From the NCBI GenBank assembly GCA_012934845.2, contig WNNJ02003515.1, positions 62,001 to 126,000 of the forward strand: a stretch of 64,000 bases of DNA, given 5' to 3'. The stretch comes from Pomphorhynchus laevis. Its lineage: Eukaryota > Acanthocephala > Palaeacanthocephala > Echinorhynchida > Pomphorhynchidae. Every line of letters starts with the position of its first letter. Position 1 is the stretch's first letter. The notes beneath the pieces were generated by a model. The model had not been told where the DNA came from. It made no database searches and worked only from the letters and a program-made list of their open reading frames with translations. This document shows positions 30,214 to 39,578 of this stretch, piece by piece. A program made the position numbers and the translations under genes.

Positions 30214-30918
30214 TCTTATTCTTAAGCCTTTGACCCGCTTTAAGGAAGGGTCGGCTATGTGAGATTTAGCCTCCATTTCGACCAATCTTGAGCCTGATCT
30301 GGGTAAAGTCCAGATGCCATAAGATCTTTATGAAGGCCATATAGCCATCGCCACTTACATCGACCTCTCGGACGTTTGCCTCTGATATCGTACTTTAAAG
30401 CGATCTTTGCAAGGGAGCAATTTTCACCTCGCAACACGTAACCGTACTACCGGCTTCTGGCATCTTGCATTTTGCACAGGATTCAAGCGACCCCGTATCT
30501 TTGGAGGATATCCATATTTCTTACGTGGTCAAATTGCTTTATTCCGCATATTCATCGCAGCATTTTAGTCTACATAACCGCTAGGCATCGTTCCACTGAC
30601 TTGGTAATAGGCCAACACACTGTGCCTACATGGCCACAAGGCGGATGATTAAGCGATAGATCTTTGACTTAAGATGGACTTTAATTCGACGGTCACAAAC
30701 GCCTGTAGCCGTTCGCTATTTTGTCGACGCTCAGTTTATTCGTGCCGTGATTTCATGAGTCAGGTCGCCATTTGCCAAAAGTATGGTTCCGAGGTACTTG
30801 AACTTCCCGGACGTCGCAAATCAATGTCGTTGATGTTGATAATGCCACTTTCCTGTAGGCCTGTTGATAGGTATTCGGTCTTGTCTAGATTAAGCCGTAA
30901 TCCGAATTGTGTGAGTCG
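30214..30918 (-). mobile_element. RTE LINE, 5'-truncated copy in family A
   Basis: The minus-strand frame 30437-30255 reads DIRGKRPRGRCKWRWL then DLMASGLYPDQAQDW and KWRLN, the RTE C-terminus. Upstream text gives TQFGLRLNLDKTEYLST (30920-30870). Flanked by a 10-bp direct repeat ATAAAACACT at 30204-30213 and 30919-30928, which is family A sequence. So RTE jumped into a Penelope-like copy. Coding frames are broken. Confidence 0.8.
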
Positions 30919-31333
30919 ATAAAACACTATTACACGTATAAAACACTATTTCGTATAAATTCCACAAATGAATTTTTAGAACACACAAAAGAAAGAAATT
31001 TTCAAAATATAAATACTTACGATTTTAGTACGCTTTATACAATTCTAGATTTAACAGAAATTAAGGAATTATTAATTTCATATTCTTAAGAATTATAAAA
31101 ATTAATTAACTTTATATACTAACTTTATATATAGGCATCTATATGCTATAATATCTATAATAAAAACTACATAAAAATCCAATAAAACCTAGGTTTATAT
31201 GTAGTGCGTTTAAATGAAAGTTGAAACCACTTTCTGTTTATATGAATAAAATACTTAAAGTAATTAAAGCACACTTAAAAAATATTGTAGGGTAACAGAA
31301 ATTAATTCTGGTATAAAACACTATTTCAATACT
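30919..31333 (+). mobile_element. Penelope-like family A, part left of the RTE insertion
   Basis: Two pieces: 30930-31090 (NEFLEHTKERNFQNINTYDF, STLYT) and 31140-31333 (KPRFICSA-like text, YMNKILKVIKAHL, then GIKHYFNT), where the full RTE is inserted. The same element continues at 34515. Confidence 0.75.
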
Positions 31334-34300
31334 CTTCTTCTTCTTAGCGTTTATCCCGTATGACGGGGTCCGCTTGCCACGATCGTTGACGCCAAAATGC
31401 CTTCTTTGCTGCGTCTTTGGGCGTGAGTCCGACCATTTTCATGTCCTTAAGAAGGGTATCCATCCATCTTTTCTGTGGTCTTCCTATTGGTCTCTTTCCG
31501 TCGACCTCGATTTGAAATGGTGCATGCGCTAATGTGTTCAAGTCTGCCCTCATTACATGTCCATACCATCGCAGCCTTGATTCTCTCAGTTTGTCTGCTA
31601 TGGGTGCTACGCCAAATCGCTTGCGGATGTCTTCGTTACGGACATGATCTAGGCGAGTATTTCCTGCGATCCACCTTAGCATTTTGGTTTCCATGCATCC
31701 AAGCTTACGTTCTGCTTCTGCTGTCATTGCCCAGCACTCAGCACCGTACATTGCTACAGGCCGTATTACGCTTCTGTAGAACTTCGATTTGAGTTTGTCT
31801 GGCATGCGTTTGTCGCACAAAACTCCAGTGGCTGCTCTCCATTTTGTCCAGCTTGCGTTGATGCGAGTGGTGACGTCTTTTGCCACTCCTCCTGTGCTGG
31901 AGATGACTGATCCCAGATATTTGAACGCAGTTGTCTTTGGCAGAAGCACGCCATTAACTGATATGCTTACATCTTCGTTCTGGTTCGTCGTCATGTACTC
32001 TGTTTTGGCTGTGTTCAGTTTCAACCCAAACTGTGCCAGGCGATCGTGCCATTGCTGAACTTGTTGCTCGAGGTCATGTTTGTCTTTAGATACCAGCATA
32101 ACATCGTCGGCATACAGGATGGTCCATGGTGCTTGTCTTAGAAGGTCTTTCGTAATCACCTCCATAACTATGATGAATAGTAATGGGGAGAGTGCAGATC
32201 CTTGGTGCACACCGACTGAGATTGGAAATTCTCTGGATTTTCCCGCTGCTGTTAGCACATTGCTCGTCGTTCCTTTGTACAACATCTTCACCCATTCGAT
32301 CAATTCCTCCGGTACTTTTCTGCGTCTCAAAGCGTACCATATAAGCTTATGAGGTACTCTGTCGAACGCTTTCTCAAGGTCCAGAAAAGCTACATGGAGG
32401 GGCTGCTTCTTCTCTCTGTGCTTTTCAAGGAGTAGTCTGGCTGAGTGTATTGCATCGATGGCTCCACAGTTGCGCACAAAGCCTGCCTGGTTGACACTTA
32501 GTTTGACGGAGTCACGGATTCTCTTGTCGAGCACTCTCTCGAAGATTTTCATGGTGTGACTGAGAAGACGAATTGGGCGGTAGTTTTCACAATCTGCTGG
32601 GCTTCCTTTCTGCTTCCAGATTGGGATAGTTATGCTTCGACTCCAGTCTTCTGGCACCTCTTTTGCGTCAACAATCTTCTGGAGAAAATTAGTTAGCCAT
32701 GGTGTATACTCATCCGGATTGATTCTCCAGAAGTCCACCGCTAAATCATCGGGTCCGTTGGCTTTACCCGGCTTCATCTTCATCATTGCCTCTCTGACCT
32801 CTGCACCATTGAGTGGATCGACTTGTGTGTGATTTGGAGTCCCCTCTGGTATTGGTGGATGTTCAAACTCTTCTGTAAAGATGGCTTTAAAATATCTTCT
32901 CCATCTCTCCAGCACGTCTTGTGGGTGTATAATGAGTTTTCCCTGCTCATTGCTGATACCATGGAACTTCTCGATGTCTGCTGCCTTCTTCCGTCTTGAA
33001 CGGGCTAGTCGGTACACGCCTTTTTCTCCTTCTCGAGTGTCGAGCTTTTGGTAGAGGTTATCTAGGTGGTTACTCCTAGCAATAGCCACTTGTTTCCTTG
33101 CTTTCTTTTTCGCTCGGTGATATTCATCTTTGTTCTCCTGTGTTTGTGCTATCCGGAGAGCCTTGTATGAATTTTTCTTTGCCTTCACTGCGTCTTTGAC
33201 CTCTTCTGTCCAAAACCAAGTTTCTTTGTCGATGTATTTTTGACATGGCTTGGTGGATCCGAGTATGTGCTTTGCAGCTAGGTGGATCGTGCAGCGCAAC
33301 GCGGTCCAGGTGTCCTGTACTCCATGTATGCTAGGTAGTCTTATCCGGGCCAGCTTTGCCTTTGTTCCAACTGTGTCTTCTTCCCTCAGTTTCCACCACT
33401 TGATTCGGCTCGTCTTTGTTTGTTCTGGCCTCGGTTTACGGGGGACTTCAATTTTCAGGTCACATATCAGTGGCTTATGTTGAGTCGCTGTGGTCTCTGA
33501 TGGAATGACCTTTGTGTCTAGCACCGTCTTCTTGTGTTTTCGCCTCACCAGGACAAAATCAATTTGCGACTTCCTGATTTGTGAGCCCGTTCCATGGTAA
33601 TATGTGTACAGGTGGCTCGGCCTTTTTGTGAAGTTGGTGTTGGTGATGGTGAGGTTGTGCGTAGTTGCAAACTCCAGTAGTTGTTCCCCTTCTGCGTTCT
33701 TCTCACCTATGCCATATCCACCGTGACATTCACTCTCATCCGTCTGTCCAACATGGGCATTCATATCACCGGCTATGATCACATAGTCTTCTTCGGGGAC
33801 TTCTGCCATCTTTTCATCTAGCATTTCCCAGAAGTCCAGCTTCTCTTTATCTGTGCATCCTGTTTGAGGAGCGTACACAGAGAAGTAGTGTACGGTCGTT
33901 TCGCATAATGCCAGCTTAATCTTCATCAACCTCCCAGTGTATCGCGTCACTTCGCACACTTGGTCTCTGAGTCTCTCTGCTACGACAATGGCTACTCCGT
34001 TTCGTGCTGTCTCAGTTCCCATATAATACAGTTTGTATCCGTCTCCAATTTCCTTGGATTTTCCGCCCTTCCATTTAGTCTCTTGTATTGCAAGAATGTC
34101 AATCTTTCTCCTCTTTAGGTCAGCTGCAATTTCTCGAGATTTACCCGTCAGTGTTCCTACGTTGAGCGTTGCAACTCGTACGTATGATTGGGCCAGATCA
34201 CTTGCGTCTCGGCGTCGTCCTTCCGTCGTGAACCCTCGCTTATTTGCCGAACAGACCGGGTCTTGTCTGATCGCACATCCTCGTGAATTTTTCGAACAGG

Positions 34301-34514
34301 CCGGATGGCACCTTCTGAACGCGTCGTCTACAGAGGACGCCTTAGTATTGGCGGGGTCATTTTGATTAAACTTTATCATGGTTTGATGGTTGCGACAATT
34401 GTTTTCCCGACCGGCTGCCGCATGCCTGTCGTCGGTAAGGTCCGCGTTTGGTTCACGCTCACAGAGAGTAAGCGTTATCCAGTGGCACCACGAGGAGGAA
34501 CGGACCGCACCACC
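31334..34514 (-). mobile_element. RTE LINE, full-length and apparently whole, with 19-bp TSD
   Basis: A 3181-bp insertion in a family A copy. Both sides carry the perfect 19-bp duplication AAAACACTATTTCAATACT (31315-31333 and 34515-34533). The 3' end is a short (GAA)n tail directly after the stop codon, as in RTE. The 5' UTR is about 135 bases. Its single ORF (31344-34379) is open. The perfect TSD and open frame point to a young insertion. Confidence 0.93.
31344..34379 (-). CDS. RTE endonuclease-reverse transcriptase, 1011 aa
   Basis: Retrotransposition protein: an APE-type endonuclease nicks DNA and the RT copies the RNA at the nick. Endonuclease about residues 70-300: VATLNVGTLTGKSREIA, QETKWKG, APQTGCTD, IAGDMNAHVG, SQIDFVLVR, TQHKPLI. 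RT about 470-780: NYRPIRLLSHTMKIFERVLD, AFLDLEKAFDRVPH, VHQGSALSPLLF, LYADDVMLV. C-terminal part: KYLGSVI, LRWIAGNTRLDHVRNEDIRK, RWYGHVMR, GRPQKRWMD. Length fits RTE proteins (about 1000). The start at 34379 gives a 60-residue leader before the endonuclease; a later start is possible. No broken motif seen, so it may be active. It looks close to nematode RTE from memory. Confidence 0.95.
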   Translation of the reverse strand: MIKFNQNDPANTKASSVDDAFRRCHPACSKNSRGCAIRQDPVCSANKRGFTTEGRRRDASDLAQSYVRVATLNVGTLTGKSREIAADLKRRKIDILAIQETKWKGGKSKEIGDGYKLYYMGTETARNGVAIVVAERLRDQVCEVTRYTGRLMKIKLALCETTVHYFSVYAPQTGCTDKEKLDFWEMLDEKMAEVPEEDYVIIAGDMNAHVGQTDESECHGGYGIGEKNAEGEQLLEFATTHNLTITNTNFTKRPSHLYTYYHGTGSQIRKSQIDFVLVRRKHKKTVLDTKVIPSETTATQHKPLICDLKIEVPRKPRPEQTKTSRIKWWKLREEDTVGTKAKLARIRLPSIHGVQDTWTALRCTIHLAAKHILGSTKPCQKYIDKETWFWTEEVKDAVKAKKNSYKALRIAQTQENKDEYHRAKKKARKQVAIARSNHLDNLYQKLDTREGEKGVYRLARSRRKKAADIEKFHGISNEQGKLIIHPQDVLERWRRYFKAIFTEEFEHPPIPEGTPNHTQVDPLNGAEVREAMMKMKPGKANGPDDLAVDFWRINPDEYTPWLTNFLQKIVDAKEVPEDWSRSITIPIWKQKGSPADCENYRPIRLLSHTMKIFERVLDKRIRDSVKLSVNQAGFVRNCGAIDAIHSARLLLEKHREKKQPLHVAFLDLEKAFDRVPHKLIWYALRRRKVPEELIEWVKMLYKGTTSNVLTAAGKSREFPISVGVHQGSALSPLLFIIVMEVITKDLLRQAPWTILYADDVMLVSKDKHDLEQQVQQWHDRLAQFGLKLNTAKTEYMTTNQNEDVSISVNGVLLPKTTAFKYLGSVISSTGGVAKDVTTRINASWTKWRAATGVLCDKRMPDKLKSKFYRSVIRPVAMYGAECWAMTAEAERKLGCMETKMLRWIAGNTRLDHVRNEDIRKRFGVAPIADKLRESRLRWYGHVMRADLNTLAHAPFQIEVDGKRPIGRPQKRWMDTLLKDMKMVGLTPKDAAKKAFWRQRSWQADPVIRDKR

Positions 34515-34935
34515 AAAACACTATTTCAATACTAATTTTACAAAAGAATTTTTGAACACACAAAAGGAATAAACTTTCAGAATATAAATACGTACGAATT
34601 TAGTACGCTTTATACAAAATATATGGATAAAATTGACTTATTCGAATCCTTAAATATTTTAATAAATCAAAATTATTTAAAAGTAGTGACATCTATATTC
34701 AGACAAATAAAAGGGCTACTAATAATTGAAAAGGGCTACCCAAATAATGGGGCTACTATTACCTCCAATGAGAGGTAATAGTAGCCCAATTATAGCTGAC
34801 TTATTATTATGCTTCATAGAATATGAATTTGTTCATAACTGTGTAAAAACTGAATCTAAATTATATAAAGATATGAAATATGTTTCGATACATTGATGAT
34901 ATATGTGCTTTAAGCTGCAATAAGTTTTATTCAAG
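34515..34935 (+). mobile_element. Penelope-like family A, part right of the RTE insertion
   Basis: Continues from 31333: NFTKEFL, INFQNINTYEFSTLYTKYMD, LNILINQNYLKV, then a partly duplicated GGTAATAGTAGCCC region and MFRYIDDICAL with NKFYSS. It lacks the same 134-base block as the 9.4 kb copy. It stops at about 34935 where unrelated sequence begins. Confidence 0.75.
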
Positions 34936-35149
34936 CAAATTGCCTAAAAAGATCGAACGCACAACCGGCAAGCGTCGTTCGTTTTGTTGGCTTATGCAAA
35001 GGATCAGCGTCACGTACAGCAGTGGGAAACCTGCCTGCAGCCTTAAGTCAACCAATGTACTGCCTTTCACTTCATTTGGCTTTGCGAAATGGCACTGGAG
35101 ATACGTAAATTTGTAATAGCATGATGGACGGATGAAGAGTAGGCGCCTA
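34936..35149. other. Non-repeat, GC-richer insert of unknown origin
   Basis: Base composition differs sharply from the flanks (words such as CGCACAACCGGCAAGCG). A frame reads KKIERTTGKRRSFCWLM; no family recognised. Together with the next entry it forms a block of about 640 bases lodged in family A sequence. Confidence 0.4.
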
Positions 35150-35567
35150 GACAGATTCTAATGAACGGCAACCACATCACAATGCATATGCCAGGCGGAG
35201 ATATTGTCGAATACGTATTTAATGATTTTACGAACGAATACGATAGTGCCGGCGCTCACACTAATTTAAGCAGGAGATCACACGGGGTCATATCTACCCC
35301 AAGCAGTATGCAAAAGGTCCATGACAGGTCATCCGTTCGAAGAACATTTTGCAGCAGTCAAGTAGCCTTCTTATCTTTTGACAGGAATGGCGATGGTACG
35401 ATTGCGACTAAATGGTATCTTTGAGAGAGCACGCTAGATTCTGAGCTACAGAACATGATAAATGTGATGGACGTGGATGACAATGAAACCATTAAGTTTC
35501 CAGAATTTCTGGAGTTGATGGCTAGCCAAATAGCGGATTCACGTTTTCGCAAGAAAAAAATCGGTTA
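35150..35567 (+). pseudogene. Calmodulin-like EF-hand pseudogene fragment
   Basis: At 35337-35420 frames read EEHFAAVK and FLSFDRNGDGTIATK; at 35430-35567 TLDSELQNMINVMDVDDNET then IKFPEFLELMASQ. These follow calmodulin EF-hands 1 and 2, including the D-x-N/D-x-D loop and FPEFL. A stop follows the first loop, and the helix between the two hands is shortened. No introns are seen, which suggests a retrocopy carried into the Penelope-rich stretch. The preceding frame 35161-35330 (MNGNHITMHMPGGDIVEYVF) is not calmodulin and is unidentified. Confidence 0.7.
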
Positions 35568-35579
35568 ATTGAACAGTAT

Positions 35580-36600
35580 CATACAAAATTACATAAAAAC
35601 CAAATGAAACCTATGTTCATAGGTAGTAAATTTAAATGTACATTAAAAATTCTTTCTGTTTATATGAATAAAATACTTAAAATAATTAAAAAAACTGTAG
35701 GGTAATCGAAATTAATACTGGCATAAAACACTATTTAAGAATTAATTCTACGAAAGAATTATTAGAACACAAAAAACTAATAATGATAAATCAAAATTTA
35801 ATAGTTAAATAATAAATGTGAATAATTGTTATTAGATTTTCTAAAAACAATTAGATTGTTATTCGATTTTTTTAATCTCACAAAAGAATTTTAGAACAGA
35901 CAAAAGGAATAAATTTTCAAAATATAAATACATACGATTTAAGTACTCTTTATACAAATCTAGATTTAGTAGATATTAAATAAGCGTTAGTAAAATTAAT
36001 TAATCTTATATTCGGAAAAAGATATACATATATATGTTATAATAATTACAACGCCTATCTAACAAAAATTAAACCATCAAATAAATATAAATATATTGAT
36101 ATAATTGAATTAATAGAATCCTTAAATATTTTGATAAATCAAAATTATTTAAAAGTAGGGACATCTATATTTAGACAAGAAAAAGGTGTTCCAATGGGTG
36201 GTAATTGTAGCCCAATTATAGCTGACTTACTTTTAAGCTTTATAGAATATGAATTTGTTCATAACTGTGTAAAAACTAAATCTAAACAATATAAATATAT
36301 GAAATATATGTTTCGATACATTGATGATATATGTGTATTTAACTCCAACAATTTTTATTCAATAAGCGAACAAATTTAACCAGAAAGCCTCATTCTTAAT
36401 AAAACCAATATTAATGACAAAGAAAATATATATCTAGATATGAACATTAAATTAACATCAATCCAAACTACTTTATCATCGCAGAGATGATAAATTTAAA
36501 TTTTCAAGAAACATGTTATTACTTGATCATATATGCATACCATAAAATACATTGAATAATGAAATTATAAGAATTGTCATAAAATAATTTAATAGAACAG
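35580..36600 (+). mobile_element. Penelope-like family A, RT region (fullest RT copy)
   Basis: Text in order: KPMFIGSKFKC-like start, YMNKILKIIK, GIKHYL, an AT-rich interruption at 35780-35880, then INTYDLSTLYTNLDLVDIK, the block absent elsewhere (FGKRYTYICYNNYNAYLTKI), LNILINQNYLKVGTSIFRQE with KGVPMGGNCSPIIADLLL, MFRYIDDICVF and the C-terminal region. Frames change a few times. It shows the RT motifs of the group best: PMGG and YIDD. Confidence 0.8.
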
Positions 36601-36639
36601 GTTAAATGACAAGTTTACGTATTTTATATTATAAAAAAA

Positions 36640-36990
36640 ATTAATACAGGTCATAGCCCTAAGGCTGTTTTGACCGCTCACATAAAAAACAAATAAATAC
36701 AAGAAAAAAATCAAAAAAAATCGTTTAGTATATTTATCAGAACCATGGGTACTGCAGCAACCACCATTCGTTCTCATTTCGTTCTCATTGGATTTAAATT
36801 CATTGATTGTATGCACCGCAACGACATTAACTGGAAGACGATTCAAAATATTCACCGCTCGATGAGACAGTCGGAAATGACGAGGGTATTTACCGTGCTC
36901 ATGTACTACTAGTACTTTCGAGTGTCCTCTACGTCCATCCCGTTCATTGAGTTCAACTCTTACCTTAAAAAATTTTGGTTTCTAAAAAAC
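36640..36990 (-). mobile_element. CR1-like LINE, C-terminal and 3' end fragment
   Basis: The minus strand reads RLSHRAVNILNRLPVNVVAV and HTINEFKSN, the usual C-terminal phrase of CR1/L2 ORF2. Downstream at 36649-36675 a hairpin GGTCATAGCC ... GGCTGTTTTGACC lies close to the end, like the terminal stem-loops of other LINEs here. The open frame 36855-36589 is this fragment, not a host gene. Confidence 0.65.
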
Positions 36991-36995
36991 ATACA

Positions 36996-37055
36996 TTCCA
37001 GATTATTCCTGTCAGTTCCAGATTAGTCCTGTCAGTTCCAGATTATTCCTGTCAG
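36996..37055 (+). repeat. Three 20-bp tandem repeats at the LINE A 5' end
   Basis: Three units of TTCCAGATTATTCCTGTCAG (the middle one has G for T). They directly precede ORF1 of LINE A copy 1 and may be its 5' UTR promoter repeats. Confidence 0.85.
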
Positions 37056-37104
37056 TTCCGCTCGCTACGCTCGCAGATTGAGCTCAATCTATCGAAAAAA
37101 GGTC

Positions 37105-38419
37105 ATGCCTAAAAAAGCGCGATCTCAGATCCATGTTCCTGATCAAGAATCTTCCACATCAGAATGCAATGATGGTTATACCAGCTTTGAAGTTGGATGC
37201 GATTCCAAAGATTGCGATGTATGGACACTTGTTCGTGTTGACCACTCGGTGTATAAACGTAAACATTTCACTTGCGGTTTTTGTGCATCAGTACGACTAC
37301 TACAGTTATTCTGCTCATCTACTCCTGTATCACACACGACCACTCAAACCAATGCTGTTTTAGAAGTTTCCCTCGCATCAACACCTGACTTCGCATCATA
37401 TAATCCCATTATTAAACCCACTCTCTCACACACTCCTCGTTCAACTACGTACCAAACTTCCATTAATCTTTCTCGTTCTAACAATGCTAACGGTAAAGCT
37501 TTTCATCTCGTACCTCCTCTTTCCTATTCCTCCCCCAATCTAAATAAATCTCAAACTTCTTTATTCTCCTCACGTACTCCTTACTCGACCTCCCCTGTAT
37601 CACCTCTCAATAATTTACACCCTTCCATCAAAATCATTTCCAGTAACATTTCCGATCAACTGATTCAACACTCCATTCCTGTCACTCATGCCCCAACCTA
37701 TTTTAATTCTCCTTACTCTACCTCCCACGTAACACTTCCAAATAATTTACATCCTTCATTTAAAATCATATCCAGTCACATCTCTGATCAACCGATTCAA
37801 CACCCCGCTCCTGTCACACTTGCTCCAACCAATATTAATTCTTTATCAAGCACCCCTTTCATTTCCACTTCTATCTGCTCATCTACCTCGACTCCTACCA
37901 GCTATGTCCGTCCACCACTTCCACGAAATCGTTTTCCTTCGCGCGATCGCTGTATAATCATATCAAACTTAAAGCTTTCCGAATCTGCTTCTCAACAATC
38001 TCGCCTCGATGATGATGTATCTACTTTCAGGTCTATCCTAGCAACCATTATTCCTGATGATAACCCATCACTCTTCAATAATATCGCTCCTGTATCCTTT
38101 ATTCATTTAAACAAATCCACTAAATCCAGTCATCTCAGTCCTCCACTCTTAAAAATCGTTTTCCGACATAGTTCACATGCCTCTTCGGTACTCTCCCAAC
38201 GTTTTAAACTTCTTACCACTTCATCTACTTGCCGTATCTTTCGTGACCGCCCCTTCTGATATTGCCCAGCTCAATTTAGCTCGCATTGAAAAATATCGAC
38301 GTGAAACAAACGGCGAGTCATCCTTATCTATACGTAAAATCAACGGAAATTTTCACGTTCTTCACACAAGGCCAAAAATTCGATGGCGTCCCATCTCTCC
38401 CCCTTGTCTTCTTCGCTAG
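37105..38419 (+). CDS. LINE A ORF1, zinc-motif protein (one frameshift)
   Basis: Putative RNA-binding protein of the LINE. The N-terminus has a C4 motif: C-x4-C-x-VWT (DSKDCDVWTLV) and FTCGFC. The middle is Ser/Thr/Pro-rich and low in complexity (about residues 90-280). The C-terminal part has RDRCIIISNLKLS, LLKIVFRHSSHASSVLSQRF and, after one frame change near 38250, the SARIEKYRRETNGESSLSIR/HTRPKIRW type ending common to CR1/L2 ORF1. It ends at TAG 38419 and overlaps ORF2 by 37 bases, as in copy 2. The start ATG at 37105 is chosen because the upstream extension has no ATG. Confidence 0.7.
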
Positions 38420-39555
38420 TCGATCTCGCTCCTAAGCATACTTTTCGTCTTAGTCTATTCAATACTCGCTCCATTCTTCATAAAGCTGATATGCTTCTCG
38501 ATATCTTCGATCAATTATCTATCGATATTCTCTGCATTACCGAATCCTGGCACTCTGACTACGACGATCTTGCTATTCGTCGTCTATGTCGCTCTGGTTG
38601 TTCTCTAGTTGAATCAGCTCGTCAAATTACATCTCATACATCTACTGCGTCTAACCATGGCGGTATTGTTGCCATTGCTCGTCACCCAATGTCTTTACGT
38701 AAAATCAACGTTAACATCCGTTACACTTCGTTCGAATTACTCATATGCAGATTATCAACGCCTTTCCCTCTGGAACTTGTGATTGTATACCGTCCAGGTT
38801 CAGTTGCCCCATCACGTATCTTCTTTAACGACCTTACAGATTTAATGTCTCACTGTTCATTGTCTTATACTCCTTCATTTGTTCTCGGTGACTTTAACAT
38901 TCGTCTTGATCGCCCGTCTGACTCTATCACTTTAACTAATCTTTTTTCTGATTTTAACTATAAATTACTTTCAACAAGCCCAACTCATATTCTCGGCGGT
39001 GCTCTCGACATCATTGCTGTTCCTAACTGCTTCAATGACTATACCTCCTTGTCAATTACTGATCCTGGTTTGTCCGATCATTTCCTTGTCACTCTTACTC
39101 TTACTCGCCCCCATTCTCCTTCTCCGCCTTTACCTTTATCTACACCAAGTCGACAATGGAAGCTTCTCGATATCCCTGTTCTCTGCACAGCCTTACTCAA
39201 TTCTTCACTCTTTTCACTTCCTCTTAACTATCTCTCTCCCGATAATCTCTGCATTCTGTTTGATTCTGAACTTACGTCGATCCTCAATAACCTTCTGCCT
39301 AGTCGACTTCGACGTTCCCAGCGCTTGCGCCATGCTCCCTGGTTCGATTCTGACCGTAGTATTTCTAAGCGTCGACTCCGTCACTCTTTTCGTATGTATA
39401 AACGCTTTCTTAAACGTTCCCTCAACTCACTCTCTCCAAATCTTCGTGATTCCTACTCTTCTCAACGCCGTTCACATCTAATTCTTATACGTACTAAACG
39501 TACTCTCTTTTGGCGAAATCAACTCGAGTCATCTTCCAACTCTAAATCTCATTAG
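38383..39555 (+). CDS. LINE A ORF2, endonuclease part
   Basis: Open for 390 codons. APE endonuclease motifs: RLSLFNTRSIL, LCITESWHSDYDD, NHGGIVAIAR, VIYRPG, VLGDFNIRLD, LGGALDIIAVP, DPGLSDHFLVTL. Then a basic linker (APWFDSDRSISKRRLRHSF). The RT is absent because the element is truncated at about 39578. Confidence 0.85.
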   Translation: MASHLSPLSSSLVDLAPKHTFRLSLFNTRSILHKADMLLDIFDQLSIDILCITESWHSDYDDLAIRRLCRSGCSLVESARQITSHTSTASNHGGIVAIARHPMSLRKINVNIRYTSFELLICRLSTPFPLELVIVYRPGSVAPSRIFFNDLTDLMSHCSLSYTPSFVLGDFNIRLDRPSDSITLTNLFSDFNYKLLSTSPTHILGGALDIIAVPNCFNDYTSLSITDPGLSDHFLVTLTLTRPHSPSPPLPLSTPSRQWKLLDIPVLCTALLNSSLFSLPLNYLSPDNLCILFDSELTSILNNLLPSRLRRSQRLRHAPWFDSDRSISKRRLRHSFRMYKRFLKRSLNSLSPNLRDSYSSQRRSHLILIRTKRTLFWRNQLESSSNSKSH

Positions 39556-39578
39556 AAAATCTTAAACTCAATTCTTTC

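Larger units (their letters stand above)
36996..39578 (+). mobile_element. LINE A copy 1 (CR1/L2-like), 5' two thirds
   Basis: Contains 5' tandem repeats, ORF1 (37105-38419, one frame change) and the endonuclease part of ORF2 (38383-39555). It breaks off at about 39578 inside text that continues in the minus-strand copy at 54190-54150 (ACTCAATTCTTTCA). The missing RT half is therefore cut by the neighbouring LINE B. Confidence 0.85.

Noticed and set aside
31475-34572. Many plus-strand open frames across 31.4-34.6 kb
   Set aside because: They are antisense shadows of the RTE protein.
36589-36855. 88-residue minus-strand frame as a host gene
   Set aside because: Its start is the LINE C-terminal phrase (NILNRLPVNVVAVHTINEF) and the rest is AT-rich 3' UTR.
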